From assembly GCA_029168955.1 (NCBI GenBank), contig JAPDOI010001209.1, positions 7,501 through 71,500 of the forward strand: a stretch of DNA of 64,000 bases, read 5' to 3'. The DNA is from Aplectana chamaeleonis. Its lineage: Eukaryota; Nematoda; Chromadorea; Rhabditida; Cosmocercidae. A program made the translations under genes and the position numbers. The notes under the pieces are model-generated. The model did not search any database. It saw nothing but the letters and a program-made list of their open reading frames with translations, and had not been told where the DNA came from. Shown in pieces: positions 1 to 11,040 of the stretch (position 1 is its first letter; every line of letters starts with the position of its first letter).

Positions 1-60
1 AGCAGCACAAGCACGCACACGTACGCGATGGACACAAGTAGAATTCGCTCCGAAATCAAG
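1..60 (+). repeat. Intronic dispersed repeat, partial copy
   Basis: Resembles the 3' part of the roughly 150-bp repeat at 1252-1390, 3038-3190 and 4926-5080 (GCGCACGCGAT then CGGAAATAAAT-like and TCGGAAATAGAGG-like words). Same orientation in all four. Function unknown. Confidence 0.45.
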
Positions 61-94
61 GGTAGTTGCCTGCAGAATTCTGTTGCAGATTCAG

Positions 95-190
95 AAGAAA
101 ATGTCTCGCCTTCCGGCTCCGTACGGTGACTGCATCGCGGAAGGTACGACGGCAAACTACATCTACAAAGGCTACGTATACTCAACAGAG
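95..190 (+). CDS. Degenerin exon (first in window)
   Basis: It encodes 32 residues including RLPAPYGDC and [12 protein letters not shown], the ectodomain stretch just before the cysteine-rich block. The acceptor is ATTCAG ending at 94; a second acceptor ending at 88 would add two residues. It ends in phase 0 at GAG before a GTTTTC donor. Upstream exons are outside the window. Confidence 0.85.
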
Positions 191-3100
191 GTTTTCTACA
201 ATTCGTAGCTGTTTGACCCTACATTCATGTTTGCCTGACTCGTTTCAGGGCTGCTATCGTACCTGCTTTCAACAGCTGATCATCGATCGTTGTGGTTGCG
301 GAGATCCGCGTTTCCCATCAATAGGAGAACACCAACTCTGTCAAGTGTTCAATAAGGAACACAGTTGGTTATTTCGTTGTTAGTACAAAGGGCTACACTC
401 GGCAACCTATGCACCGAATTTGCGCTAACCCTCAATTTGGAACGCACATTATCAGAAGTATTCATGCCGACTGTATGTATCCTCTGTTTCAGAGGCAATT
501 TACTCTGGCAGCACGTAGCTAGATGCCTCACATGAAAACCGGAGATGCCCAGGGTTTCGGAGGCATCTAGTGCAATTTTGACACGAAAATTTACGTAAAT
601 TACGGAAAGTTTAGCCTCAGTTGGTGAGATTTTATCTACAGCGCCCGCCTAGTCTACGTAAATTCTCGCTACGGCACCCGCATTTTCTGGCATCGCTTAT
701 TCTCGTTGCAGCATTCGGTTGATCGACCCACCCAGTCCTGAACCGTACTAGAAAGGCGATCCCCGCTGCGATCGACCGCATTGCCGTTTCTTTCCCATGC
801 TCTGCCGCATCCCAGCGGTCAAAATTACCCTTATTGTTAGCAAGGTCTTCCAGAGAGCGACACGGTATTACCCTCCATGACCAGCCACAGAGTGTCAAAT
901 AATCACTCTGTGAGTTGACTGGGCCAACACTGTTCGAACGGGATCCCTGCATTCCGCGTAGCTAGCGCGGGTTTGAGATTGCATTTCAACACAGGCTGCC
1001 GCTAAACCCGTAAATTCTCACGACAAAATTATAGCGAGAATATACGGGTTTAGCGACAGAAAGATCAATGTTTCGAATTTAGCCTTCGTTTTAACGTAGA
1101 CTACGCTAGATATTGCAATCTTTTTACCGCCGACACAAGAATATGCGGGTTTTAGCTTATCGTAGCTCCAAGCCGTTAATTCTCGCTACATGGAGTGGGG
1201 CGGCGTTACAGGCCGCGCCCTCGGAGACATCTGGCTACGGGTTGGCAGAGTAGTTTGTTCTTTCACGTGCTTGTGCAAAGCTAGGGTAAAGACAGCGAGA
1301 AAGAGTTGGAGAAAAGGAGAAGCTGCATTTGCGCGCACGCACGCGATCAACGGCAGTTAATTACACACCGAAATAGGGGATCATTGAGCACATCTACTTA
1401 CTATCGTTTTCCGAGCCAAATTCCGCTACGCAATTGCGGACTACGGCTGTTGCATCATGCGACACATGATAATCGTGCTCGGAGAAAGATCATTCGTAAC
1501 GGGACCAAGTGGTCCCAGCACGATTAACACGTGTCGCATGATGCAACAGCCGTAGTCCCCAAATGCCGACCGGAATTAGGTCCAGAGAACGACAGTATTT
1601 TCAACTCTTTCAGGAACATGTTTGGAGGAGAGCACTCAAGAACTCGGAGATATTCACGGCTCCTTCAAATGCAGGTAGGACAACAACTGTGTTTATTTCT
1701 CTGCTGAATTGTAAGCTTATATCCTTCAACGGAAAGTGAGGAAGGAAGAACGACTGAAAATGATCAAGAAGTGTGTAAAAACCGCGTGGGCCATACATCT
1801 ATCGGAACAGCCCGCCAACGTCATGGAGGAGTTGTCCATCAAAAGGAGCAGATGCCGAAGTGTAGAATACTTTTTAGCTCGGGGATTCACTCATCTAAAT
1901 ATGTTTATTGAACCTTTTTGTTTTTAAAAGAATATTGGACAAAATAAACAAAGGGACGGTATGAGCCTCTGAACTTCGAATTGGAAAACCGTTTCCGACG
2001 TTAATTTTTACTGCACCAATAACGTCGAACTCAGGGCCTCGAACAGTTTTTTCTCCAAAATACAAGGATTTTCTGGGACCTTATTGCCATTGTCCTCTAC
2101 TGTGATCTTAGGTGCGCAAAAACATTTAGAAATATAATACGATTGCTATCACGAGCACTATCTTCGAAGGCAGTGTTCACGATAAAAGTTGCCCTTTTTT
2201 GCGGAAACGAAAGCTTTGGGTCCCTCTGAGAGGAGCAGGAACGGAAGTACCCTCTATAAAACGACGTAAATCACATCAGTGGACGCGCGAGCGGCGCGCC
2301 CGACGCCTGGGCCTCCGTCTGCCCTCCGCTCTTCTCACTGTCTCTAACCTTCGCTCCGCACCAGCACGCGTAGGAACCATGTGAATTTTCTGCCGTTTTA
2401 TGGCCTGGGTACGACGGAAAACGGCCAGGAAGTGAATGAAAATCCCGTGGACTAGCCGACCGATTAATCAACCCGCCCACGTCATGTTGGGACAGGGGCC
2501 AGCGAGTCATCGAGGAAGGGATTGTCCCGTTTTCGCAGTTTGAAAAGGCACGCCACTCAATACGTGCGGGGCGGTCCCGAGTGGGATTAGGGCGGCAGAA
2601 GGCGGTACAACGCCTCCCTCGGTGTGTAGAGAGCCCCCGTCCCCGTCAGTTTGCCCTGCATTCGTATCAACAGAGGGACAGTTGCCTAATTATTGAATAC
2701 TCTTTATTGCGAATTAGTCTAACATTCATGCATATGCATTGGCCCACCTTATTTTTAGCAGTGTTTGGTACAGAAAACGAAGAAGTCACTTACCTGAGAA
2801 CTTCGAACCTCAAAATCAAAAGTGTCGGTTAGTTTGACGTTCTGTCCGCAGTGCACAACCAGGCGCAAATGAATATTAGATATATTATTTTAACAGTTTT
2901 TCTTCGATACTCGGGTCCTATGGGGACTTTTCCCTATTATCCACTGTTTTGTGATTTTGCCTACTCAAAAACATAAAAAACTAGAATACGGCTTTTTTAT
3001 CATGAACACTGCCTTTAATTAACCATGACTATATCCTCTGGTTCCGAGCCAGATTTACTCTGTTCCCTCGCGCGCTTGTGCGAAGCGAGGGTAGAGACAG

Positions 3101-6100
3101 CGAGAAAGTGTGAGGAGAAGGAAACGCAGCGTAAGCGCGCACGCGATTAACGGAAATAAATCACACTCGGAAACAGAGGATAAGTAGATCTTATTCGGTG
3201 CACATGTGCGCAAGTTATCCAACTTTCGTCGGAAGAAAAATGTCTACTTCTGACATCAACAGCCAGCTGTCAGGGTGGCTTTTAGGACCTAATATGAGGA
3301 CTGATTCCGGAATACAAGAAAAACATTGAATCAAGGTCACTTATCATTTGGAACGAGTAGCTCTCGAATATTTCAAACAGATGTCAACAGCCGTGCAACC
3401 AAACCATATATACAATGTCGTATTCGGAGGCGATATGGCCGAGTCAGTCGCTCAATATCACTCTTGGCACCTGTGAAGAGGAACCAGAAGTTTGCAATGA
3501 ACAGTACCAGTAAGTTGCTCTCTTAGCTTTTGCCGTATTATTCATTATCAGATCCAGTCCGTGTCATTCAATTCGTGCGCATACCAAGAAAATCGGCAAG
3601 GAAAGGTTAAAGCAGCTCAGAGGCCCGATTAGAGTTCCGTCGCTGGAAGGCCCTGCAAAATGCAATGGGGGAAGATTGCTCGTGTGCCGCCGTGTGATCG
3701 GTACTCCTTCATTGCATGCTGCCGCGCGCTTAAGCGGCGGGATTCTATTCGGGTCCTAAGCCTACAAAGAAATGGAAAAATCCACACGGTAGTTGAGGGG
3801 CGAGGCACGAAACTGAATCGATGATCCCACCTCATTTATCCGAGTGTTCGAATCTCGCGCGCACCTCATTAAGAAGAAAAAAGGCGCCAAGCCGGGGATA
3901 GGGCCTCTCTAAACACAAATGGAGTTGTCCTTGCAGTTGATACGTCACGCTACTAATTCAAGTGAAGTGGTCCCGAGCGGAAATAGAGCCTCATAAGGCA
4001 AGACAGCTCCTGCCTCGGGTTGTAAAGAATCCCTATCCCCCAAGCTGTTTTTTTTTTGAATGATGGAAGAAAGGACGGTAAAAGACATTCTCCGCTCCTC
4101 TGCCATCATGCTTGGCCGGTCTCCTACTTCCAGCAACGCGACGCAATCCTTACCATCAATATTGACTGAAAATCGAATGCGTGGTCTGCACTGCCGCTGA
4201 CGGTGGTAGCGGAAAGTATGATCCCGGTCTTTGCTGTAGGGTTTCCTGAAGGCTCTTCTTTTGAGCTCCAAGCCCCTTTACCATAGCCGTTCTTGACTCC
4301 TTCATCACGGGACAGATTCATCAAGGTTTAGGTTTAGGGGTAAGTTTTACCACCGACTCTCTGGACTCCTTGATGCCTTATGCTACTCTAGTCATTCTTA
4401 ACTCATGTTTTTATCGTTGATGAATACGGCCCCTGGTGCCAATGAGAGCTGTAGCAGTTCACAGTCTATATAATAAGCCTGCTTCCAACTCGTGTCGCAT
4501 CATTTCCGATTACTTTTTGGAACAAATTGTTCTATTTCTTCCGTATTGTAAATCGAAATTCGAGGTCACGAAACTGGCATGTTTTAGGTCTGGTAGGGAA
4601 AAGAGGCACTGCGATGAGGGCGGAGCCTTAGAGCGCATGGCGCCCACCTCGTGGCCCACGAATAGGAGTAATAGTAATAATCTGGGCGGCAGTAGAGGCG
4701 AAATCGATTGAGGGTAGTTGACAAATTCCAAGAATATCCAAGAAAACGCATCGCGATGTAAAAGAGAAAGTGCGCGCGCCATGCGCTTTAATGCCCCTCC
4801 CATATCACAGTGCCTCTTCGGGCGCACTCGTTTCAGGTTCTCGGTTATCTTATGGGTGCGTGACCTTACATCGCAATAGTGCTAAACCCTTGCTAACTTG
4901 ATTACGCGTGATATATGTAGTTATCCCCTGATTTCGAGCCAAATTACTTTGTTCCTCGCGCGCTTGTGCGGAGCGAGTGTAGAGATAGCAAGAAAGTGTG
5001 GGAAGAAAGGGACACAGCGTACGCGCGCAAGCGCACGCGATGAACGGAAATAAATTGCACTCGGAAATAGAGGATACGTCCATGGCCTGAGTGGTGGCCA
5101 TCGTGTATCAACACCCTGAGGAGGCGGGAGAAACGGGGGAGGAGCGAGGTTCCTGATTGGACGCAACAGCCGGGGGCCGGGGCTAGCCTGTGTTGCGTCC
5201 AATCAGGAACCTCGCTCCTCCCCCTTTCTCCCGCCTCCTCAGGGGTGTTGATACACGATGGCCACCACCCCCATGGCCTGCCTCCTCAAGAATAAACGTT
5301 TAAATCCCACCCGCGGCTGGCGCGTGCGCCAGCCCGCTAATCGATTCATGTTGAGAGAAAAGCGCAGCTGATCAGCTCACTATACTGACAGCCGCCGGTG
5401 AGATTTAAACCGCGCGCGTCAGCCGCGAGTGAGATCTAAATGCCTTTTCGTCGAAGAGGCAATTCACGGACCTTACTGCACAGTCCACGGTAACGGAAAA
5501 AGGCAATTGCGCGTTTCCGTACCTTCACTACGCATATTGTAGATTGCGCCATAATCGACGGCAAAGTCGTTATCTATCCTTGAGTTTTGAAGAAAACATG
5601 GGAAACATTGAAGAACGGTAGTTTTCTCCCCACACACGAACATTATCAATATACCTGGAGTCCTTACCATGGGTACACGCAAGAATACCGCGAAAAATAA
5701 TTGTTTCCCTGGTATTTGAAATTCTCCTGTGATTTTTCATTTTTCATTGTTATTTCCGCGTGTATTTACTTATAATAAAAACTTTAGGTGTATTGATAGT
5801 GTGCTGGGCGGAGGGAGGGACTTGCCGTGTCTTAACCTTGCCGGAGGTTTTTCTTCAAAATTCATAAGAAATATTACGCTACCGTCGGTTATGGCTCGAC
5901 CTATAGAAGGCTTATTAGAAATACGCAAACACACAACCGCTTTTTCCTCATGGTGTGAACTATAGAATGAGACTACGGCTATCAGTCGATTGCTTCTCGA
6001 CTGACTGAATGACACGGGCGATCTGACTTCCCGTTGGGATGAACTGCAGATAGATTTCGGACGTTCTATCCGGACGAGACACATTCCAGAGAAAACGCGG

Positions 6101-7055
6101 CCATGTTGGAAGTATTCTATGAGGCATTGAACTTTGAAATGCTTAGCGAATCTGAGGCGTACGGGGTGAGCTTTCATCTTAAGTGGAAACTATTCACAAA
6201 AATCATTCACAATGTTTAAAAGCAGTGGTCGCGATCAAATATGCTTGTCGTCTTTTTCTCTTTAAACCCTTTTCTGGGTCTCGAGTAGGAGAACCTATGA
6301 GAAAAAAGCGAAAAAACCACTATTTTAGGCTAAATTTAAAGCCTGAACTTTATTGTCTTTTGATGGTGGACGAGCCCACTCCACATCATCGGCATCGAAG
6401 ACCTCTTACATCAAAAACATCAGCAGGCTTGAAATTGAATTTCAATCAATGAACCTTCGGCTTTCTGTACACATCTAGTCAAAAACATTGACTGGAGTGC
6501 TTTCTTTCATTGCTCAACTGTTTTTATTAAGTAAGTTTGCATTTATTTCTTCCTCCTGAATGTCGATGATTTTTGACTGCTCGACATGAGACTGCGATCT
6601 TTTAGGTCAGCGCTGTGCACTTGTGCACGAACTAGCTTCTTTGACTCCTAGAAACTCTTATTCTGGCCCATTTCTCACCGCTCTACCTTCAGTTTTTCAC
6701 CTGTTTTCGATCTATGCTGATTTTCGTGGTTTTTTCGATAACGTTTTTCATCGCGACCACTGCCTTTAAGATGCAGAGAGGGTGGATCCTCCATTAAGAA
6801 GTTTTCTTCCATACAATCTCGAATGATATCTTCTTCCGGACTCAAAACTGTCTTTGAATCTGATGATAACCTCGTTTTTTTCAGGTTGTCAAAATGCTTG
6901 CCGATTTCGGCGGACAACTCGGACTTTGGTCGGGAGTGTCGTTCATGACATGCTGCGAGTTCTTCTGTCTTGGCTGTGAACTGCTCTATATGATGATCTC
7001 GCATCACTACAACAAGTACAAGTTGAAGAAGTACGAGACTGAGGACGGCTTCTGA
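95..7055 (+). CDS. Degenerin (DEG/ENaC) sodium channel subunit, 3' half of gene
   Basis: This is the C-terminal part of an amiloride-sensitive-type cation channel subunit, a plasma membrane protein with two TM segments and a large cysteine-rich ectodomain. Six exons join in phase: 95-190, 249-363, 1614-1674, 3381-3509, 6090-6165, 6885-7055, giving 215 residues and a TGA stop. Visible in order are RLPAPYGDC, the cysteine-rich GCYRTC and CGCGDPRFP block, [31 protein letters not shown], the ectodomain end [10 protein letters not shown] and SESEAYG, then [15 protein letters not shown] and TM2. The small residue (Ala in MLADF) at the classical degenerin 'd' position and the GVS selectivity-filter triplet are intact. 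Introns are GT-AG, of 58, 1250, 1706, 2580 and 719 bp. Family members are usually 500-750 residues, so TM1 and most of the ectodomain must lie upstream of the window. The exact paralogue (mec, unc-8, del or asic type) is not assigned. No frameshift or stop is seen. Confidence 0.93.
249..363 (+). CDS. Degenerin exon, cysteine-rich domain
   Basis: It follows a 58-bp intron with acceptor GTTTCAG. It encodes 38 residues with the motif C-x3-C-x8-C-x-C-x-DPRFP, a hallmark of the DEG/ENaC ectodomain, and ends CQVFNKEH plus one base before a GTTGGT donor. Confidence 0.92.
511..1243. mobile_element. MITE-A, full copy, in degenerin intron 2
   Basis: About 730 bp with imperfect terminal inverted repeats CGTAGCTAGATGCCTC on the left and ACATCTGGCTACGGG on the right. 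Inside are smaller inverted repeats, including one around 1005-1060 (CTAAACCCGTAAATTCTC against its complement) and CACAGAGTG against CACTCTGTG near 885-920. The first half is repeated at 13421-13763 and the second half at 29947-30279. No transposase, so non-autonomous. Confidence 0.75.
1252..1390 (+). repeat. Intronic dispersed repeat, copy 2
   Basis: Shares GCTTGTGC, GACAGCGAGAAAG, the GCGCGCACGCACGCGAT-like block and an ACCGAAATAGGGGAT-like end with 3038-3190 and 4926-5080. The TTCCGAGCCAAATT part, which leads the other copies, here lies after the unit (near 1410), so this copy is permuted. Confidence 0.55.
1438..1558. repeat. Perfect-type hairpin palindrome in degenerin intron 2
   Basis: 42-bp arms 1438-1479 and 1517-1558 are nearly exact complements. 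The spacer ends in a second palindrome, GGGACCAAGTGGTCCC (1501-1516). It would form a strong hairpin in the pre-mRNA. Confidence 0.85.
1614..1674 (+). CDS. Degenerin micro-exon (61 bp)
   Basis: A small exon between acceptor CTTTCAG and donor GTAGGA. Joined in phase it gives [20 protein letters not shown] plus two bases. It supplies the CLE...T segment and the first cysteine of the C-x-C pair completed in the next exon. It is too short to show as an ORF and was found by following the domain order. Confidence 0.9.
2165..3019. mobile_element. TTAA-type MITE in degenerin intron 3
   Basis: The left end GAAGGCAGTGTTCACGAT and right end ATCATGAACACTGCCTTTAA match the termini of the family seen at 31323, 32301, 34663 and 39938. 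The interior is GC-rich at 2280-2640 and not shared with the other copies, so it is a deleted or chimeric member. No ORF of note. Confidence 0.65.
3038..3190 (+). repeat. Intronic dispersed repeat, copy 3
   Basis: Starts TTCCGAGCCAGATT and continues with CTCGCGCGCTTGTGCGAAGC, GACAGCGAGAAAGTGTG, then CGGAAATAAATCACACTCGG. It lies about 190 bp upstream of the 3381 exon. Confidence 0.65.
3381..3509 (+). CDS. Degenerin exon, CQQPC segment
   Basis: It completes [12 protein letters not shown] and contains YSEAIWPS and [16 protein letters not shown], matching the conserved C-x-C-x2-PC and S-x2-WPS region near the end of the ectodomain. The acceptor is CAAACAG; the donor GTAAGT starts at 3510. Confidence 0.92.
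3510..4925. other. Intron 4, left part, no gene recognised
   Basis: No conserved ORF found. A short inverted repeat of about 25 bp pairs 4608-4634 (CACTGCGATGAGGGCGGAGC-like) with 4787-4815. Some ORFs overlap here but none has a recognisable domain. Confidence 0.4.
4926..5080 (+). repeat. Intronic dispersed repeat, copy 4
   Basis: Closely matches copy 3: TTTCGAGCCAAATTAC, CTCGCGCGCTTGTGCGGAGC, AGAAAGTGTGGGA, CGGAAATAAATTGCACTCGG, AATAGAGGATA. Same orientation as the gene. Confidence 0.7.
5091..5268. repeat. Long GC-rich palindrome in degenerin intron 4
   Basis: Arms 5091-5168 and 5190-5268 (about 78 bp) are near-exact reverse complements. Both contain the GTGTATCAACACC word, GAGGCGGGAGAAA and GAGCGAGGTTCCTGATTGG. 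The spacer is about 20 bp of G-rich sequence. It has the look of a MITE or foldback remnant. Confidence 0.88.
6090..6165 (+). CDS. Degenerin exon, pre-TM2 strand
   Basis: 76 bp between acceptor ATTCCAG and donor GTGAGC. It encodes [18 protein letters not shown] and SESEAYG, the conserved V-x-YE-x-LN element and the ESEAYG leading into TM2. Confidence 0.92.
6166..6884. other. Degenerin intron 5
   Basis: Its only recognised content is a right-end-like motif of the TTAA family (CACTGCCTTTAAG, near 6760-6773). The rest is AT-rich and unique. Confidence 0.5.
6885..7055 (+). CDS. Degenerin terminal exon with TM2 pore helix
   Basis: 56 codons then TGA (7053-7055), after a TTTTTTTCAG acceptor. It holds [16 protein letters not shown], the TM2 helix ([19 protein letters not shown]) and a short basic cytoplasmic tail rich in K and Y. 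The 110-codon ORF on the opposite strand here is an antisense shadow. No AATAAA is seen close downstream; the nearest, AAATAAA near 7902, lies beyond a MITE. Confidence 0.95.
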   Translation, partial: VVKMLADFGGQLGLWSGVSFMTCCEFFCLGCELLYMMISHHYNKYKLKKYETEDGF

Positions 7056-7194
7056 GCTTGAGTGGAAACATAATATTCGTGTCTATACAGCCGTGTCACA
7101 CAAAATACTGTTCTGCCACGGTCTTCAATTCGAGCAATTGAACACAAGAATAGCTGACAAACCAGTTCCAGACGTCTCGCTGGCATATACGATC

Positions 7195-7812
7195 GACATG
7201 AATGCTATTGAGACCTTGCCTTTATTCATTGGAGGTTGGCGCAAGCTCGGTGCACCTATGTTATAGCAGATGGCACTGAGTTTGCGCCAACCTTCTATAG
7301 TGAACGCGAAGTTTTAGGCGGAGTTCAGAGTTTACGCGGGGCGACGCGATGGAACATGTCAGTGCGATACGAAAATAGCGTTGCACAGCTATTTAGATGT
7401 GAGCGCTGGGCGACTACGCGCTATTGCGTACGTACGCAATTCCTCGTGAACAAGAAACGGCAATTTTTTCGAGCAATACCAAGAGTTTCTTCGTGTTTTT
7501 TATGTGCATGTGATCCTATATATGCTTATTTTACTTCTTTAATTGTTAGATTTGGTTGCGTTAATTAAAAAACATTGAAGAAAAGCATCAACGAGTGTGC
7601 GATCGCGCGACGTCCATTGCATTGCATTGCAAGGCTACGCGATGGACGCCGAGCGAAGAGAAACGCGCGTCATTTTGAATGTATCGTGCCTGTTCACTGT
7701 GAACACCTTGCGGCCACGCGACGCGACGTATACGTAGGCTGATTACAGCATCGCTTCGCGCTGGGGGTGAACCCTGAACACCGCCTTATTAGGATCTATG
7801 CCAACGTTGCAG
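7195..7812. mobile_element. MITE related to the 31.94-32.86 kb element
   Basis: The left part has GGTTGGCGCAAGCTCGGTGC facing its complement about 50 bp on (a hairpin ending GTTTGCGCCAACC). The right end AGGATCTATGCCAACGTT matches AGGATCCATGCCGACGTT at 32844-32861. The interior GCGACGCGACGTATACGTAGG region recurs inverted at 63400-63470. No coding capacity recognised. Confidence 0.55.
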
Positions 7813-7984
7813 TGCTTTCATTACCGATGAGAGCATAGTTTCTTCCGAAAACGGAACTCCGGCCGAAATATGTCTCCAACTCTAAGAATTTTTTGGCCTA
7901 AATAAAGGTGGAATACATGAATGGACCGTGCATTACCTTCTCGCCTCGAATTTGGTAAGCAGAAAAACACCTTCAATTGCGGGC

Positions 7985-8310
7985 AGAAGCCGGTTGCTGA
8001 TTAGGCCTCTGTCATAATTGGCCGATCGGCGTAGCCAGCCCGGTTGATAGTTATGAATGAGGTGGGGTGGAAAACACCCAATCTGCCTGACTCGATCGAT
8101 TTTCACATTATACACATAAGGTAAGAAATTAATGATATCCATGACGTCGTCCCACATAATTTATATATAATGACCGCGTCAGCCACAGCTGGCCACACCG
8201 ACTGTTTTTTGCAACCTCCATCGTCCGCGTTTTTTATACGTATCGACCGGGTCGGCCTCGGCGTCTTTTCAACCAACTCTGACAGGGCTTTACTGTCGAG
8301 AAGCGATCTG
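7985..8310 (-). repeat. Dispersed repeat, units B-A
   Basis: Two blocks, B (about 7985-8095) and A (about 8125-8310), recur at 20338-20600 in the same orientation but in the order A-B. Read on the minus strand both copies give similar peptides (for example LSELVEKT here, LSELVEKI there), so it may be decayed coding sequence. No family recognised. Confidence 0.5.
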
Positions 8311-8394
8311 ATCAACACCCTACGGAGCACACAGAAGCGATCGTTTTATTCTCACAGAAATCAAAAAGCCGCACCCGCACAGTGTACAGTTTTC

Positions 8395-8615
8395 ATTTTC
8401 CGCAGCCGTTCAGTCCGCAAAGTGCACCCTGATTGCGAAATCGTGCTGCGGCGCGGTTGCGAGTATCCTCAGACAAGGACGTGGGATCACACGGGCGCTT
8501 TTTGCCTTCGGTGCCCGGGTGGTCCCCATCCCTGTCTGAGGATATTCGCAATCGCGCCGCAGCACGATTTCGCAACCAACGCGCACTTTGCGGACTGAAC
8601 GGCAGTGCGGAAGTG
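8395..8615. repeat. Long palindrome
   Basis: The arms share CGTTCAGTCCGCAAAGTG, GCGAAATCGTGCTGCGGCGC and GTATCCTCAGACA and their complements on the right (8520-8610). The loop is near 8490-8515. About 90-bp arms with a few mismatches. Confidence 0.85.
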
Positions 8616-8639
8616 AATTGTATGCATACTCAGTGGAAC

Positions 8640-8880
8640 TATGGCCCATCCGCGGCGGCAAATGACTTGTACGGACGGTCCGCGACGCGTGCAGGAGGAT
8701 CCACGGCGGTTTCCCAAAGCGAATCACTTGACCGAACTGACCGCGGAGCTTTTACTGCGCTTGTCAGACGCTCCGCACCGCTAACTGAACGGTCCGCGGC
8801 GCATTACCGGCGCTTTACCAGCTTCGATGACGGGTCATCTGGTCGTCGGCCACGGACCGGCCGTGAGTTTCACTACTCTG
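8640..8880. repeat. GGTCCGC / GACCGC motif cluster
   Basis: Repeated short words GGTCCGCG, ACCGCGGAG and CGGTCCGCGGCGC plus complements, many overlapping in both orientations. Resembles the clusters at 12.07, 13.05, 15.97, 24.46 and 28.1 kb. No ORF assigned. Confidence 0.45.
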
Positions 8881-11040
8881 AAGTTTTCGATAATGTTACG
8901 AGCAGGTTAAAATGCTAAAATCATGTTTCGATGGGCCTTATGAGCTTATAGAAACTTGCAGTTTAGTTATCGTTAGTTACAAATAGCGCTATTCGGCAGG
9001 CAACCTAGTAAACGTCGGAAGCGCGACAAATATTTGCAGGAACAACTAACTGAAAGGCTTTTGCAACCTCTTCCTTTATTGATCAGTTTCATCGTTTTCC
9101 ACCTTTCACTTTGCTCGAGCGTTACACATCCTTTCTCAATTTTTTTCTTCACTGCTTATCAAATCTCTTGTTAAAAACCTGTTATTGTTTGCGTTAATTT
9201 CGAGACGAGGTAGCAAGCACGAGTAAAAAAAAATAAAGCAGTGTGTTCAGAAGTCGGATTTTGACGGCTTTGTGGTATATGATATACAGAAATCTCAAAT
9301 GTACAAAGCTAATAGCAATACAGTCATATTGAACTGCCTCGTTGGACTTGTGGCCACATTATATATGCAACATCCCGTTTATGCTTCTTCCGTTTAGTTT
9401 GCCGTGAAAAAATGAAAGAAACCCAGGACAAAAAAAAGATAGCAAAATAAGAATCTCTTCTGAAACCTGTGCTAAGTACCTAAGACATCGTGCGCTCTCA
9501 AAATGACTCAATTTTTAGGCACAATCTCTAGATTGGGGCTAGCTGAGATCAGCAATGAGACTAAAAATGGGCTCCCAGAGTGTTACGGCAACCCAAAAAT
9601 GATTTTGGGATTGATAACCTAGCACATCTGGGTCGATAATCTGTGCGAATCTCTAACAACTTTGAAAAGAAAGTTTTCGGGTGATATTATAAGCTTCCAT
9701 GCTTTGCAAAAAGGTTTGGAGTAGTTTTCTACGACCTCCTCTTCGTGGCGAACTAACGATGTTTCCAAGTGATAAAATAACGGAATTAGTATTAAAAGAT
9801 CGAAGTTGTTCATTCACTGCCACAAAATCCCCTTTTGGAAGAAGATGATGGAGCAGTCGTAGAATATACGAGAAACAGAGAGCCGTGCTCACACCTAATG
9901 CCAAGGTTTATTGCCAAAGTAGCCGGGGTACACGTCAGCGGATGGAGATGTGAATTGCATGTTCTACAAAATACTGAGTAAGACCGTAGAAACCACACTT
10001 CTAAGCAAACTTCTGCTCTCCTGTGACTGTGTGAATTCAAATGGGCACAAATGGTTAGCATCTGAATGAAGAATACTTGTACGATGAAGCAATAGAGTTC
10101 CAAGTCACAGTTTACAACAGCTTTTGACTGAGATGGGTTATATTTTACAAAGTTGATGCTAGATTAAGTGAGGTTTCTTGAAAAAGAATTTCCCTATCTA
10201 TTTAGTTATTTTGACAAGGCGTGATATAGAACTCGATTTCGCCCTTTGAACAAAGCTCCTTATCACTGCCCGTAAAACTTGTTCTTTTTAAAAATTTGCA
10301 TTCGAATAAAGAGTGTGGTAGAACTAGAAAATGATTACACTATGTAACACGATTTTTGTTCCTGGCATCTAGGTGTTATATTTCAATTGCTTTTGTCCGA
10401 AGTATGTATGTAAAAAACGACTTCATTGAGAACAAACTTCGCTTACACTACAACAGCACGAAGAAAACACGTTTTTTGTGGAAATAGAATGATTTCTATT
10501 CTTTTTTGGCATTATGAACGGTTAGAAACAAAAAATGCACAATTCATTCACAATTATTTATTACTTTATAAAACAACCGATTCTAAGTTTTTTTTCAGTT
10601 TTTGAAAACAAAATCAATACTTTGCAAAACAAATATGCTGATTAGTGGTTTGTTTTAACTTTTCAACTAGCAAAATTGGCGTCTCAAATTTATCGCACAA
10701 AGAAAAAATTTTAAGAATCAAAGTTTGTGAAAAAATTGCTATAATTGCTCTATTGAGGTAATCCCGTGAGTCGTTGTGGGTGTCATCATCTAGTGCTAAT
10801 AGAATATGTTCTTTCATTAGAGGTAGATTAGGCGATTCTAAAGGAGACGAGTATCGACAGATATAATTATTCACAACTGCAATTGCACTATTTATTCAAA
10901 TGCAAACTTCTAAAAATAAAAAGTTTACGGGAAGCAATAAAGAGTCTGGGTTAGTAGGAGAAACCGAATATTATAACAGCCAAAACAGCCTGAACAGTGG
11001 AGAAAAAACTTTTTTTTCAAAAACAGCAGTTATTTCTGTA
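8881..11040. other. AT-rich intergenic DNA, no gene recognised
   Basis: Short ORFs on both strands have no recognisable domain. One plus-strand frame is open at about 9798-9979 and reads protein-like (EEDDGAVVEY then FIAKVAGVHVSGW), but it has no clear acceptor and no upstream partner. Confidence 0.4.

Noticed and set aside
3431..3448. tRNA A box (ATGGCCGAGTCAG)
   Set aside because: It lies inside a degenerin exon and encodes IWPSQ; no B box or tRNA fold follows.
3838..3870. tRNA B box-like GTTCGAATCTCGC
   Set aside because: No A box at a suitable distance upstream and no cloverleaf; chance match or old SINE scrap.
6675..7007. 110-codon minus-strand ORF
   Set aside because: Antisense shadow of the last degenerin exon and its intron.
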